Source: Symbiodinium natans | Taxonomy: Eukaryota > Sar > Dinophyceae > Suessiales > Symbiodiniaceae | Direction of reading: 5' to 3' | Length of the DNA stretch: 48,137 nucleotides | Assembly (NCBI GenBank): GCA_905221605.1 | Contig: CAJNDS010000247.1 | Span: 92,501-140,637 of the forward strand | Shown here: positions 21,350 to 35,349 of the stretch, piece after piece | Layout: the number at the start of each line of letters is the position of its first letter | Position numbering within the stretch: the stretch's first letter is position 1 | Translations under genes and position numbers: made by a program | The notes under the pieces: generated by a model | What the model was told of the DNA's origin: nothing | Database searches by the model: none | The model's input: the letters and a program-made list of their open reading frames with translations, nothing else

Positions 21350-21571
21350 CCCTGGTTTCAGGACTGGGCTGCCAGTCTGCCACTATCTACTGGAGGGACG
21401 GATGAGATTTGCCGAAATGATGCACCCAATCTCCTCCAAGACTTCAACTCTTTGCAAATTTTGCCAAAGTCGAAGCCATGCCTGCCCAGCCTCGACGAGT
21501 TTCTGACCGAGCCCCGGAGCTTGTCAGAGTTTTTAGCACCAGGCTCACCGGGGGTTCTTCGAAACAGCTGA
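21350..21571 (+). CDS. Terminal exon, unknown protein
   Basis: A pyrimidine-rich stretch and CTTGCAG end at 21349. The frame then reads PWFQDWAASLPLS, later DAPNLLQDFNSLQIL and LPSLDEFLTEPRSLSEF, and stops with TGA at 21569-21571. The acceptor and composition are good. It is probably the last exon of the gene whose pieces lie at 19-21 kb. Confidence 0.48.
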   Translation, partial: PWFQDWAASLPLSTGGTDEICRNDAPNLLQDFNSLQILPKSKPCLPSLDEFLTEPRSLSEFLAPGSPGVLRNS

Positions 21572-22011
21572 GTCGATTGTGGGTAGTGGGGCTGGAATCA
21601 GGCTACTGTTGGCAAGTCACGGGGCTTGCGGTCACTATTGTAGACCACTCTGATACCCCTGGCCGGGGACAGAGTCAAGGCATTTAGCGACCTGAACGGT
21701 GAGCAGCACACTTTTCGTGAAGTGTTGAACCTTGGGAAATCTTGGGAGGTGCTGAGCGGGGGTTGCCGGAGGAGTTGTAAAAATGCATGCAAATGCACTC
21801 CATGCACGCGTAGGGCCTTTGTAGGTTAAGAGGAGTTAGACTAGACAGACTCAAGATGAGCAAGATGAGCAAACTGTCACCATGACACCCTTGGCAGACG
21901 ATGATCACAGTGACAAGCGCCGCTGCTGGACGGCAGACGTGTCAGAGTTGCAGTCGTGACGATCCACCCTTGAAGACCACCAAAGCGCCCAGGCTGTTCG
22001 TTGGAAAGCCC

Positions 22012-22077
22012 TTTAGGGTTTAGGGTTTAGGGTTTAGGGTGTAGGGTTTAGGGTTTAGGGTTTAGGGTTTAGGGTTT
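22012..22077 (+). repeat. Telomere-like array (TTTAGGG)n
   Basis: Nine units with one TGTAGGG variant. It ends about 50 bp before the candidate exon at 22123. The stretch 21572-22011 before it holds no supported gene. Confidence 0.95.
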
Positions 22078-22122
22078 GAATCTGAGGAATTTGCTGACAT
22101 GTCGTCGTAAGTCACCAATCAA

Positions 22123-22207
22123 GATGGTCGGAAGGCGGTGCTGTGCATGAATGCTTCTGACTTGCGGTTGCCTTGGGACACTGAGGAATTGCAGAGCCAG
22201 GCTTTTC
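22123..22207 (+). CDS. Exon of unknown gene with perfect GTGAGT donor
   Basis: The frame reads DGRKAVLCMNASDLRLPWD and TEELQSQAF up to the GTGAGT donor at 22208. The peptide looks real, but I recognise no family. It follows a telomere-like array directly. Confidence 0.48.
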
Positions 22208-22429
22208 GTGAGTACCGTGGCAAGTGAGACCCTCATGGTCAGATGGGAAGAGAGGTGTGGGGGCCTCTTGAGGATGCCATTGCAAAGCAATGTGCTCCTA
22301 CCATGCTCCTATTATGTTTTGCAAATGCCTTTTGTAAAGCAATCGGCCAGCACAAGCCCCCCCCAAATTACCGGGCATTCTCTTGCTACACACCTGGCGT
22401 CATTTTCGCAAGCTGATGCCAGGCTTTTG

Positions 22430-22653
22430 CTTCGGGATTGCCATTTGCAGCAAAAAAACAACAACGGCGTCTCGAGATCATCGTGAAGCGTCAAGCAAGG
22501 CATAGCTTTTCTGCCCAGATTCCGCCTTCGGGCTTCCGGGACACTTCGCTGCTGCAGCCCTGGTCGCTTGAGTCGATGGTGGTTCGGTTGGGTCAACCCG
22601 CCACGCTTGTGCGCTACATTGTGCAGAAGAGCGACTCAGCCGGTGGATCTTGA
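22430..22653 (+). CDS. Candidate exon, basic protein
   Basis: After ATTTGCAG the frame reads RRLEIIVKRQARHSFSAQ and later SLESMVVRLGQPATLVRYIV, ending at TGA (22651-22653). It is in the same reading frame as the exon at 22123-22207 and may belong to the same gene. Function unknown. Confidence 0.38.
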
Positions 22654-23084
22654 CGTAACTATCTTGGATCCTGGACGACTATGTTACCTGCACAGCCTTG
22701 ATATTCTTGATTTCCATTCTTGATTTCCATGCCCGCAGAGAGCTCCAACCACATTGTGCATGAAGGTACCATCAAAGAGCAGAGTGCTTCAAACACCGAT
22801 GCGTTGCCCTCAGTATCCTTGATTCGTCCTGTGGTGAAGTGGGGCTGATGCTGCTCTGAGGCTCCAGCTGACATGAGATCAAGGCGCCATGCCGACGGAA
22901 TCGTTAAACTCATGGCCTTGCACGCGAATAGGTCGCCTTGCGATGAGTCATGCTTTGTTGCATTGATTGTCGGTTCGTGTGAGGCTTGGCCAGAAGCCAA
23001 TCAGCTTCTGGGGCGTAGCACTCTTCTCAGATTGTTAACCATCGCTTGCGTGTTCATCGCTGGATTTTTTCTTCCTGGCCAAGG

Positions 23085-23503
23085 AAGCGATCTCCGTGCT
23101 GGAAACCCGATATGGACATGGCTACATACTATTTGGGAGCGATTAACAATGTGTCTAGTCGCTCCCATCTCTGCCAACGTACTGTTTTTTTGCACAAGCT
23201 GCCCATGCTTTGGGCTGTACTACTTGTACAGTGGCTCTGCGGTCCTCGAAGGAGGAATAGCCTCTGCCAGCCTGCACTGACTCTGTCCCGGCAGTCCTGG
23301 ATCAGTCTGTACGTCGGCGCTCTGCTGCTTTTTCCGCCCACGGGTCCTGGCAAAGCTCCAGAACAGAAGGCTTCACGTGGTGCTTTGTCAGGTCAGCAGA
23401 GAGGGCCTTCAGGCACCAAAGGTGTCGTGCACAATGCAAAGAGGCGCCAACGAGAGCGCAGGCGCAAGTTCAAAAGGTGAGTTGAAGCGAGACTGCAGCT
23501 ATT

Positions 23504-23545
<42 letters not shown>

Positions 23546-23762
23546 GTATTACTATTATTATTGTTATTGTTATTGTTATTGTTAAAATATTCTTGTTATT
23601 ATTAATATTTAGTGTTTTTATTATTATGATTGTTATCATTATAGCTTGTGCCATGTTTCTGGATCTAGCCCTCACAAATGGTGATCAGATACTGTTCTAC
23701 ATCACTGCGTTGCCCTTCCTGTTCTGGGTCCGGATCTCATGGCCTCTTCAACACTTCGACTG
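23085..23762 (+). CDS. Candidate exons around a TTA-repeat intron
   Basis: Three pieces look coding. About 23085-23147 reads EAISVLETRYGHGYILFGSD. A second piece ends KGVVHNAKRRQRERRRKFK at a perfect GTGAGT donor (23477). About 23645-23762 reads MFLDLALTNGDQILFYI and FLFWVRISWPLQHFD to TGA, with a hydrophobic stretch. Grouping them as one gene is inference; the very basic segment could be a nuclear-localisation or RNA-binding tail. Confidence 0.35.
23503..23592 (+). repeat. TTA microsatellite in an intron
   Basis: (TTA)n followed by TTGTTA variants, starting about 25 bp after the GTGAGT donor at 23477. Confidence 0.85.
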
Positions 23763-23787
23763 ACACAAAGGGCGCGTTCCAGACAGG

Positions 23788-23836
23788 TTTAGGGTTTAGG
23801 GTTTAGGGTTTAGGGTTTAGGGTTTAGGGTTTAGGG
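23788..23836 (+). repeat. Telomere-like array (TTTAGGG)n
   Basis: Seven perfect units, starting 25 bp after the TGA at 23760. Confidence 0.95.
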
Positions 23837-23839
23837 GAA

Positions 23840-25131
23840 CTTGTGGTGAGGCTGGAGAGCTGCAGCGACGTCCTCAGTCCCAGCTCACGTGCCAAGTGCG
23901 CTACCGCAGCATCCGCAGCACAAGCCGGGATTTGTCGTCAGGCTGGCGAGACAGCTGACATCGTAGCTGGCCCAGCTGAAAAACTCCGTGGACTCCTTGC
24001 GGTTTTGTGGAGCATGGGGTGCGCCGAGGTTCATGGCGTTCTGCATCTATGCCCAAGCCCGTGATGCAACCAGTGTTGCAGCGTTGTCATGTGTTGTCTA
24101 AGTGGGTGCCTCTACTTGGCCGGATCGCTTGCTGGAGGTTGGGAATGCTGTCAAGGATGCCATCAGTGCACCACGGTTCGTCAGCTCAGCTTCTTAGTGC
24201 CTAAGCTCCTATCGTTTTGTCTCGGGGGCCAACTCAGCACACTTAACTATGGCTGGATATGGCTGGGCAGAAATTTTACGAATGCGGTTGGCCCAAAAGT
24301 GCCCCCAGGTCTGTACTTTGGAATGTTTTGAAGCACTCGACAGTCAATCGAAGCACTCGACGGATGACAGTAACTAAACCTACCTGGGCAAGCAAGAGAC
24401 GCGAGGCTTTGCAGGCGTGTCCATTCTGATCTCACGGCCGTAGACTTGCCCAAAACGGGCAGGGATGTTGACTCGCTTGGGCTCACGGGGTGCTTCAAGG
24501 GCACATCTCTTGGATCTCCTGCGGTGTCTTTGAGGGCAGTCAGTCAGAAATGGTGCAAAGCATCTTCTGCACAGACTTATTGGGCACATGTTTCCTCAGT
24601 TTTGAGGTCGCTTCTTCTGATGTAATGGTACAACCTGCAAGCATGGTTGCCGTGTGATTGTAGCAGGGTTCGAGAGGAGATGCCCGACATTCTTGCAGGA
24701 GGGGGGTGCGGGGTACTTGTCTCAAGTGCATGCAGTGCAGTGTGGTGTTAGTTTTGTAGTTGAGCTTTGTTGTGTGTGAGGTGGTCTGCTGGTGAGGCCC
24801 TGTAGACGATCTGGTCCTGGTGCTCCAAGATTTTTTCTGCTGTTAATCTTGGCTCCTGCTCTGCAAGCGTCGCCCAAGATTGCAGAGCTCATGGAGGCGT
24901 AGGTAGGACAAGGGGAAGTGATGTGCCGAAGAAGGCCACCTATTTTTAGACTTTAAACACCACGTTGCTCCTCTCTCCCAGGCCCGACTGGAAGAAGGGG
25001 GTTCGTTTCGTCGGCCGCCACCTCGGCCGAACCAGAATTCAAATTTACTTCAAGCACTGTGCCAGCACTGTGCATGGATGGAAGGTGGCAGCGGCAGCGA
25101 CGGTTCGCCAGCATCCCAGGTCAATGCCGGG
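23840..25131. other. Stretch without a recognised gene
   Basis: A + frame (23843-24064) is open and Ala/Cys-rich, but no splice pair or motif supports it. Nothing else stands out. Confidence 0.35.
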
Positions 25132-27442
<2,311 letters not shown>

Positions 27443-27559
27443 CAATGTTAGTCAGGTCGACAGATGATATGGAGTACGGCTTGCCCAGTGCGCTGCATGG
27501 TTGAGACGAGAATAGACTGCAGTCCACAAGTCTCAGAAAGTCTCCGAGGCACCCATACG

Positions 27560-27830
27560 ATCAACACGGTCTGTATGCTGCTGGCTGAGGGACCAGTCAG
27601 GTTGTGCTTCGGTAGGCTACCATTCCTGAAGAAGGTGGCTGTACATCTTCTATTTCTACGCAAGCTCCACAAGCTGGAAGCTGAGTGTCGGACCTGCTTT
27701 TGCTTCTTTTTTGGCTGCTTTGGCGCGGCTTCGTACAGGCTACGGTGATGGGATCTCGGTGTACTGGAACACGTGGAGGCCTTTGGACAAAAGTCTCCGG
27801 GAGCCCATTGCAGTGCGAATGTTGAAGTTT
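27560..27830 (+). CDS. Candidate exons, unknown protein
   Basis: One frame reads FGRLPFLKKVAVHLLFLRKL and then HKLEAECRTCF. The other reads LARLRTGYGDGISVYWNTWR and then SLREPIAVRMLKF. Both look protein-like and lie end to end, so a frame change through an intron near 27695-27725 is possible. No domain is recognised. Confidence 0.33.
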
Positions 27831-28103
27831 CTATATAAATATAGCAATAATCACAGAAGAAGAATACTCAATCATCATAATCATATTAGTAATCATAGTA
27901 ATAATCATGTGTTCCAGTGCAGGTCTTTGCACTTGCAGCTGAGCCTTGCTGGCACACAGTGTCAATGCATGTCGATGCCAACGTGCCGGAGTGATGACGC
28001 TGCTGTCAAACGTTGAGGATACTTTGTCTCATCCTCGCTTGGTGTGGTTTCGTCATGTCAGCTGCTGAGCGCCAGCTGCGCATTTTCACGTTTTGGCCAA
28101 GGT

Positions 28104-28109
28104 TTTTTT

Positions 28110-28140
<31 letters not shown>

Positions 28141-28143
28141 GGG
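28104..28143 (+). repeat. Poly(T)-poly(G) homopolymer block
   Basis: A run of T is followed at once by a run of about 25 G, with a single C at the end. Length is likely imprecise in the assembly. Confidence 0.9.
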
Positions 28144-28496
28144 CGGGACGGCCAAGAAATTCAGTCACATACAGCACAAGGTATGGACGGCTGTACCTTG
28201 GGATGCATTCGCCCATCGATGTTGCCCGATGCTGACAAGCAGCACCAGAATTACTTGCCTCCAATGACCAGACCTTTCTTTGCCGTTCGAGGTTGTTGGC
28301 CTTGGTATTGCCATGCTGCTGCGCGCAGCTTGGAATTCTGAACCTGCTTGTGGCATCTTGTGGCCTTGGGCCTAGACTCGACTTGACCAACTGTGCTGAA
28401 ATCCAAGGCTGCACGTTTATGTCACCGTGCGGCCTTCAGTTTGCAAAAAGCAACGAGTTTGCGAGTTAACCCGCGTTGTTTAAGCACGTGGGCGGT

Positions 28497-29160
28497 TGAA
28501 GGTGGACGATTTCATCGATGCATGGATGACTGCGACGACTGCCTTCGTTTCGGCCCCACAACGCCAGAACACACAAGATGAAAAGTACTACATCTCCACG
28601 TTCCAATCATCTCGCAACAGGTCCCGGCTTATCAGTTGGCCTTCGCAGTGGTTTTATGCCGGCCACCCATCAGACGGTCTCGCGCTCCGAGTATTGTTTT
28701 CCTGCTTCTAGGTTGGACGTATCCACAAGGATTACAGCCCAACTCTCAGATGGATCCCATCGTGGCGCACTCTTTTCGGGCCTGCCGTGAATATGCCCTT
28801 GAACTGAGGCGGACTCCTTCTTACAATTACGCCGTGTACTTCACAGGTGTTTGCATAGGTCTTAGATCAGTGGTTGTCAGGTGAAATTAAGAAAACCCAA
28901 AACCCAAAACCCTAAACCCTAACATTCTAACAATGAGGCTTGGGAGTTGTCACAGGCGTGCGCGGGGCTGAGCGCTCTGGGATTGTTTGGTTATGCATGT
29001 GCTGGTCGTCGTTCTCCGTTCGGGATCGTTCCGCCCGAAGCTTGCCTTGCCTCCCATGGAATTTATGGGTTTGAAAGGAGTTTTGGCGACACAAGGCATC
29101 ATATGTAGAGTGGTCGCTTCTTCAAGTTTCGTTGCTTGCATTGGTTTTTACTTTATCACC
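28497..29160 (+). CDS. Candidate split gene with a telomere-like array in an intron
   Basis: About 28497-28600 reads VDDFIDAWMTATTAFVSAPQ. About 28740-28851 reads MDPIVAHSFRACREYALELR and RTPSYNYAVYFT up to a GTGTTT donor. After the telomere-like array, about 28935-29100 is open in two frames, one reading AWELSQACAGLSALGLFGYA with membrane character. Which frame joins is unclear: the phase of the donor favours the other one. No family recognised. Confidence 0.38.
28895..28923 (-). repeat. Short telomere-like array, CCCTAAA orientation
   Basis: Starts with degenerate ACCCAAA units and passes into two ACCCTAA units, followed by CATTCTAAC. It appears to lie inside the intron after 28851. Confidence 0.75.
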
Positions 29161-29164
29161 CCGC

Positions 29165-29520
29165 AAGATGTCCCGCCTTTCGGGGGGTGATTCCGATCGT
29201 GTGCGTGCATTGTTGCAGATAAAATCAGATAAAATCTGTTGCACATACTCCCCCCCCTGGCATCGTGATTTTTTCCGATAGTCAAGATCGGCAAGTTGAA
29301 GGGATTCAGCAGTGTTTTTACTTCTTTTTTCGGTCTGATAAACGCCGAGTCGCGAATTCAAAACCCATTGAAGATGCGACAGCACTGCATGATTTTTGGA
29401 GGTTTGGGGGGCGATTGTTGTGACTGGCCTGGTGCATGGATAGGATAAGAGTTCAGGTGGCGCTGCCCACATCACCATAGCGAGCAGTGCTTAGCTTTCC
29501 GGCATTGCATTGCACATTCT
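29165..29520. other. Stretch without a supported gene
   Basis: A minus-strand frame is open (29122-29478) but has no motif. A small tandem duplication (CAGATAAAAT twice) lies at about 29217-29236. Confidence 0.35.
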
Positions 29521-29759
29521 GGGCGGGTTTTGAAAACCTTGCCGGAAGGTTACAGCAGCGGAGGCGATCAAGGCAGTCAGGGGCTCCCAGTAATTTTTTA
29601 TGGCGCAGTCTGCCCAGATGCCGCGGTTGTTGATGTCAAGTGCTCAGCTTTGATCTTGCCGAGCCAAGTGCCGTGCTCAGGTGCGAGGCCCGATGGCCAG
29701 CGTTGGCGCTTTTTTCTTCGTAGGACATCCTCGGCACGGCATCGCACACGTTCTTCCAA

Positions 29760-29825
29760 AGTTATAGTCGTTATGATACTATTTATACTTGGAATGGTTA
29801 TATGTAGTAGTTATAATAGTGATTA
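29760..29825 (+). repeat. Small outlier of the 9-bp TAGTTATAA-type repeat
   Basis: Words such as AGTTATAGTCGTTATGA and GTAGTTATAATAGTG match the minisatellite that starts 720 bp downstream. Confidence 0.6.
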
Positions 29826-30189
29826 CCCGTTAGTGCTGTTAATGTCTGCAAACAGATCACGCAGGACGGCGCTTCTTGGTCGGGCTTCTGCTTGTGCTTG
29901 CCTTGCGGGCAGCAAGCAAGGAGATCTTGAAGTGCCAGCCCCGGCTTCTCATTTTCTGGCATCTGCGCAGTGTCCGCGCAACCTCGTTCTACGGAGAGGC
30001 TGTTGGTGCCGCGAATTTTCCATGTTTTTGGGGTCCCTTGCTCGGATCACGAGTCGCGCCCCCGTCACCATTGCCAGCTGCCAAGTGGTTCAGATTCTGA
30101 ATCAAGGTTCACCTTACATACACAGCATAGTCCTAGAGAAGTCACCTTGGCCAGGCGATGTATCCGCCACCAAATTCACTGGGTGCTCT

Positions 30190-30404
30190 CATTGTTTGTG
30201 CGATCCTGTGCCAGGACCAAGAATCCCATCGGCTACAACGCAGCAATCTCAGATATGCTGAGCTCGAGCAGACAAGTAGGATTGGTTCCGCCACATCGAC
30301 AGTACTCTCCAGCAGCCTCATCACATGGTATAGTGCAACCCACAACGTCACAGGTGAACAAAGCCGTATCTAGCTATGACTTGATGGAAGTTGACCCCAC
30401 GTAA
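30190..30404 (+). CDS. Candidate C-terminal segment, Ser/Pro/Gln-rich
   Basis: The frame reads PIGYNAAISDMLSSSRQVGL, then Ser/Pro/Gln-rich sequence, and ends SSYDLMEVDPT at TAA. A second + frame is open over the same bases, so the call is weak. Function unknown. Confidence 0.25.
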
Positions 30405-30546
30405 CTAGAGAGGTTCTTACACCAATGCGGCTCTTGAATTATGCCGTGGTGGGCTGGACCGTTGCCGGGCTCCCAGACGATCCATCGACTGCAGGGTATC
30501 ATGGGTCATGTTTACTTCGCGTGACCGATAGCATGCATGGCCATGG

Positions 30547-31930
30547 TCGTAGTTATAAAAATGAGAATAAGTTACACACACAATGTTTGGGTATAATGGT
30601 TAGGAAAGTTAAAAATAGTTAGAAAATAGTGTTAAAAGTTATATAAAGTTATAATGGTTATATATTACTTTGTTTTCTAATAGTAATACAAATTTTCACA
30701 ATAGTTGTAAAAGTTCAAATAGTTATAATAGTATCATAGTTGCAATAGCTGCAATAGTAGTAGTAGTTGTAATAGTTGTAACAGTTGTAATAGTTGTAAT
30801 AGTTGTCATAGCTATAGTAATTAGGTATGATAGTTACAACAGTTATCATAGTTAGAATAGTTAGAACAGCTATAATAGTTAGAATAGTCATAATAGTTAT
30901 GAAAGTTACAATAGTTATAATAGTTGTAATAGTTATAATCGTTATAATAGTTATAATAGTTATCATAGTTATCATAGTTATCATAGTTATCATAGTTATA
31001 CTAGTTATACTAGTCATAATAGTCATAATAGTCATAATAGTCATAATAGTCATAATAGTTATCATAGTTATCATAGTTGTAATAGTTATAATGGTTATAA
31101 TAGTTATAACAGCTATAATTGTCATAATAGTTATAATAGTTATCATAGTTATAATACTTATAATACTTACAATACTTATAATACTTATAATACTTATAAT
31201 ACTTGTAACAGTTAGAACAGTTAGAATAGTTAGAATAGTTAGAATAGTGGAAATAGTCGTAACGTTTAATAGCTGCAATAGTTGTCATAGTTATAATCGT
31301 TAAATAGTTGTAGTACTTGTAGTAGCTATAATAGTTATAATCGCTATAATCGTTATTATTGTTATAATAGTTGTAATCGTTGTAATAGTTGTAATAGTTG
31401 TAATAGTTATAGTAGTTATAGTAGTTATAGTCGTTACAATAGTTATAATAGTTTTAATAGTTATTAGAATTGTAATAGTTGTAATAGTGGTAATTAGCTA
31501 TAAGAGTGAGAGTTGTTTTAATAGTTCTAATAGTTTTAGTAGTTATAGTAGCTATAGTAGTCGTAATAGCTGTAACAGTTGTAGTCGCTGTATTAGTGAT
31601 AATAGCTGTTCTAGTTCTTGTTTGAGTATGTCAGTAGTCATAATACATAGAATAGCAATAATTTGAATAGATTAACATAGTTGGTTCTGATAGTTATAGT
31701 TAGAATAGTTAGAAATAGTTAGAATCCCAGAATACAAAGATATCATGTTAGTTAGCATAGCTACAGTAGGTTTTATAGTTATTCGAGTTGAAATAGTTGG
31801 AATAGTTGTTAGTTATACTAGTTATCATAGCTATAATCGTCACAACAGTTATAACGGTTATGATGGTTATAATGGTTGCAACAGTTTTCATAGTTTCAAT
31901 AGGTTTAATCGCTGTAATCGTGACAATCAG
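30547..31930 (+). repeat. 1.4-kb AT-rich minisatellite, 9-bp unit (AATAGTTAT)
   Basis: Units of AATAGTTAT, with single changes (GTTGT, CATAGTTAT, AATACTTAT, AATAGTCAT), run almost without break. Neighbouring units share the same variant (CATAGTTAT at 30962-30998, AATAGTCAT at 31016-31055, AATACTTAT at 31150-31205), showing local spread of variants. The Ile/Val-rich open frames on both strands are products of the 9-bp period. Confidence 0.95.
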
Positions 31931-32192
31931 TACTTGAGTTCAGGTGGAGCCGTGCTTCGATCTGTTCGAGTGGCTCAGAATATGAGCCGCTGCCAGACGC
32001 TGCAAGCCTCAAGCCTCAAGTCCTTAGGCCCGTACATTGTTGACGTGTGTGGTATCGGGCTTGAGAGGACTTGGCGGGTTGATTGATTAAGGAGGACCTT
32101 GCGGGATCCCGGAGAAAACTTCCACTTGCATTTGCTGGCCATTGCATCTCATCTTGTGCCTTGATCTGTCCGGATCTTTCCGGCGAACAAAT

Positions 32193-32321
32193 ATGCAAGG
32201 CTCATTCGTCGTGTTTCCGAAGCTGTGTGGTGTAGATACAGAAAGCATTGCAAGTGGTGAGGACCAGACATTTCTGCCGTCACTTTTTAAAGCCTTCCTT
32301 ACGCCGCGCGAAGAGCAATAG
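32193..32321 (+). CDS. Small open frame, possible terminal exon
   Basis: ATG at 32193, reading MQGSFVVFPKLCGVDTESIA and then LPSLFKAFLTPREEQ to TAG. It looks protein-like but is only 42 residues and has no splice or homology support. The next 1.3 kb (32330-33590) has open frames on both strands but nothing recognisable. Confidence 0.25.
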   Translation: MQGSFVVFPKLCGVDTESIASGEDQTFLPSLFKAFLTPREEQ

Positions 32322-33599
32322 CAATTGAGAGGAATCGTAGTACGATGTAGCACGCACGAAGGTGAAAGGGAGACCCAGCGCCCTTCCGAGCGAGCCGAGA
32401 AGTACCACAGCCTTCGACCCCCCAACCGTCAGCTTTAAAATTGCCAGACATGACATGACAGCATCTGTCATCGCCCGCCATGGGCCTGGAGTTGATTTAA
32501 GCCCAGGTCGAAGAGGCTGGAAATTTGTGATGCTTGAAAATAGTTGGCTCTTACCATCGTTGCGAGGTGGCGCAACCATGTGTCCCCTGGCCGACAGCCA
32601 CAGCCAAATCGCAGAGGCAACTTTTTGACTTTGTCGTGCTTGGTATGTATGCACCGTCATTGGAGTAGTTCATGGTAGGAAGGCACAAGAGGAAGCGCGA
32701 GCTTGCATTGCAGAAGTGTGTCAGGGCATGCTTCCATCTATTGTCAGCGCCTCAGTGCAGTCAGGTGTACATGAGGCACAGGAGCTACATGTGACTAGTA
32801 CTGACTGCAAGAAGCCTCATGCTGCAGCCAATACCTTGTCATGCAGAATGCAGTTGACTCATTCTTGTCATCACCGCCAGGCTGATTTGCTGCTCAATGC
32901 TGTCTCCTTGGGTTGCGCAAGTGCAGCCACGACTTGAAGCGCAAAAACGCAACCTAGCTCCTGGTTTTTCGCTCAAGGTTCTTAGCTACTTGAGGGCTGC
33001 GTCGCCCGCAGCTCAGCTCTGCAAATGACTTAGCCACTTGCAGTCGACGAAGAGCGTGGCCTGTGCTGGCGCTAGCCTGGGCCACCGACTCTGCGGCGAG
33101 AGGTTCGCATGATTCGCTTTGTGTGCAGGCTGAGCCAGCTGTTGTACTCCTCGCACGAGGTACATTTCGCTGATGGCTCTTGATATGCTGGGACATCCAG
33201 GTGAATTTATTGTGTTGAATTGACCAATGACAGGCCGAGCTGTGGGTACGTATGTACTTGCCAGTGTGGCCCCCAGTGCACCGCAAGAACACATGAGGAA
33301 ACTGCCTGAACTCGGACTCTACATATTGCTCCAGTCCATTTCCTCGAGGCTTTGGTGGACAAGCGTGGATGGGGAAACGCAGATTTGAGTGCCCCTCGCC
33401 TGTCAACCTAGCAGACTACTACAACATTGTCACTGCTCGAGCGTTTGCCCTGGCTGCTGTCTCGCACTCTGTGCTTGCGGCTTAGGACGAAGGCAAAGTG
33501 TCAAGCCGAAGTATGGTCCATGCAGCCAAACCAAAGCAGTCTCCCTTGCCAGAGGCCAACACAGAAAATTCACAAAAGCGACGCTGTCTCGTGCCTTCC

Positions 33600-33786
33600 A
33601 TGGTAGTTGTGGGGATCCGCCATGCCACCTGGGCAACTCTCCATGGGTGTGGAATCTCTACCAACGCAAAAGGGCATGAACCCGGAAAGAGTGGATGACG
33701 CAAATGCGGGATGCCACGACAGCATCAAGGGCCGAACTGGCCCTGAGCTTTTGGGGAGGAGGATCAGGGTGGAGCAGGAGGGCGCG
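33600..33786 (+). CDS. Exon ending at a perfect GTAAGT donor, unknown protein
   Basis: The stretch ends exactly at GTAAGT (33787). Two frames are open into it: one reads PERVDDANAGCHDSIKGRTG and ELLGRRIRVEQEG, the other EWMTQMRDATTASRAELALS. The choice between them cannot be made by eye. Confidence 0.35.
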
Positions 33787-33906
33787 TAAGTGCTGATGGC
33801 TTTTTTTAAGATGCCACGTGTTGCAGTTGTTCAATAGTGTCGGTGCCCCAGATGGTTTTCCCTTCCTCCGGCCGAGGCCAATCCGCTGTCAACTCTGCAC
33901 CTGTCC

Positions 33907-34197
33907 TTGCCCCAGCTTGGAATCTTCAGAAAGATCAGGGCGTTCTCCGATGAGAGCAGCGAGGGGCGATGGGCTGCAGATACAGATACAGAGACATACG
34001 CCACAAGGTCGGAGATGTGGGACGTTTTTGCCAACGTTTGCTCTCCAATAGGCCCCGACTTGACAGAGACACTCTTAAGAGAGGGGCTGTGCGAGGCGGG
34101 TCATATTGTGTCGATCGTCCTGAAGCCAAGAGCAGGTGTGAACTTCATGCTCTTGCGGCACACGTTGTACGGACCAGCCCTTAAGATCACCAGCTGA
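33907..34197 (+). CDS. Candidate exon, unknown protein
   Basis: The frame reads FRKIRAFSDESSEGRWAADT, then SEMWDVFANVCSPIGPDL and LREGLCEAGHIVSIVL. Composition fits a soluble protein. A rival Arg-rich frame over the same bases is less likely. It probably follows the exon ending at 33786. Confidence 0.35.
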   Translation: MPQLGIFRKIRAFSDESSEGRWAADTDTETYATRSEMWDVFANVCSPIGPDLTETLLREGLCEAGHIVSIVLKPRAGVNFMLLRHTLYGPALKITS

Positions 34198-34228
34198 CCA
34201 CTCACAGAACTTATGTTCGAGCAGTCTT

Positions 34229-34561
34229 GTGCAAAGTGTTGACACTCTTCCAGGCACCATGTTGGAGCTGCAGCTCTCTCCAGGCCGGGTTATCTTCCAT
34301 CCCTTCCGATTCGATGTGTTCTGGGTAGCTGCAGGTTCCACACTGGCTCATTTCAACTTTCGAGCTAGTGACGAGGCTGAGTTGCTGATCAGAGGACCAT
34401 CTTGTCAGCCTCATGCCCCATGCTGCGGCAGGCTACACCTATGTGGTGCCGAGGTAGCTTTGCCGTTCGAGGTGTCGGGGCCTCCAGCCATTTTACTCTC
34501 TTTGTACTTTGCACGCTGTGGAGCTGCTGAAACACTCGTCACATCCATTGCGCTGTGCTAA
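34229..34561 (+). CDS. Candidate exon, unknown protein
   Basis: An open frame of 110 codons contains LQLSPGRVIFHPFRFDVFWV and STLAHFNFRASDEAELLI, a beta-strand-like alternation, then a Cys-rich stretch, ending at TAA (34559). It is the most protein-like of the segments at 33.6-34.9 kb. A further frame to 34900 (34574 on) in the same phase may or may not be coding. Confidence 0.4.
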   Translation: MQSVDTLPGTMLELQLSPGRVIFHPFRFDVFWVAAGSTLAHFNFRASDEAELLIRGPSCQPHAPCCGRLHLCGAEVALPFEVSGPPAILLSLYFARCGAAETLVTSIALC

Positions 34562-35089
34562 AGGCTTTGCAGTGTGGCAAGTGGACGGATGAGTTACGGC
34601 AGCGCCCACGCAGAACCCCAATCACGCAGGCCGAAGTTCATTGTGGCCGTTGGTTTGAGTAGCTGCAATGTGGCTTCCAAGCTCTGGCAGGCCTGCTTAG
34701 CCCAACAGAGCTCCTATCGAGTTGAGCATTGTGGCGACAGGCCTTGTTGCATTTGCCAGTTTTCAGACGTCCGACATCGGCCAAAAGCTTGTCTCGACTC
34801 ATGGCAGGTTTGTTCTCAGACCTTCATGCAAGCGGTGGACAGAGGCATCAACGGTCCATGGGAGTCCAGGGGTTGCCGGGACAAAGTGAAAACGGTATAA
34901 CGTTAGAAGACACACGCCATGCATTTCTTGCAGGGGGGGTGTTTGTGAGACAGACTATAGAAAGCAAGTGCTCAGCAAGTGCTCAAGCCCGACGCTGCAA
35001 TGCCAGGCTCGTCCACAGCTGCAGCTCACGAAGCGAGGGTTTATCGCCGCTCCCCCGGTGCCATCTTAGACAACGGCGGTTGTGAGTTT

Positions 35090-35345
35090 TTTTCAGCTCA
35101 AGACCCTTGAAGCACCAGTACCATTTGTTTTTTTATCATGATTAATGTTGTTTCGTTATTGCTTGTAATCATTTTAAAGTTTTCATGGTTACTATTATTA
35201 GCAGTTATTTTGCTATTACTTGTTTCTATTTAATATTTCATAATTATCAATATTATTAGGATTATGACTATGATTCTGAGTATTAGCATCTTTTTCTTTT
35301 ATGATTGTTATGATTAACATACAGTGACATGTTTACTATTGTTGG
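35090..35345. other. AT-rich stretch, no gene
   Basis: ATTATTA and TTATTGC words without a regular period. No open frame of interest. Confidence 0.6.
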
Positions 35346-35349
35346 TATT

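Noticed and set aside
30715-31303. Ile/Val/Thr-repeat membrane-like proteins on both strands
   Set aside because: Translations of the 9-bp minisatellite.
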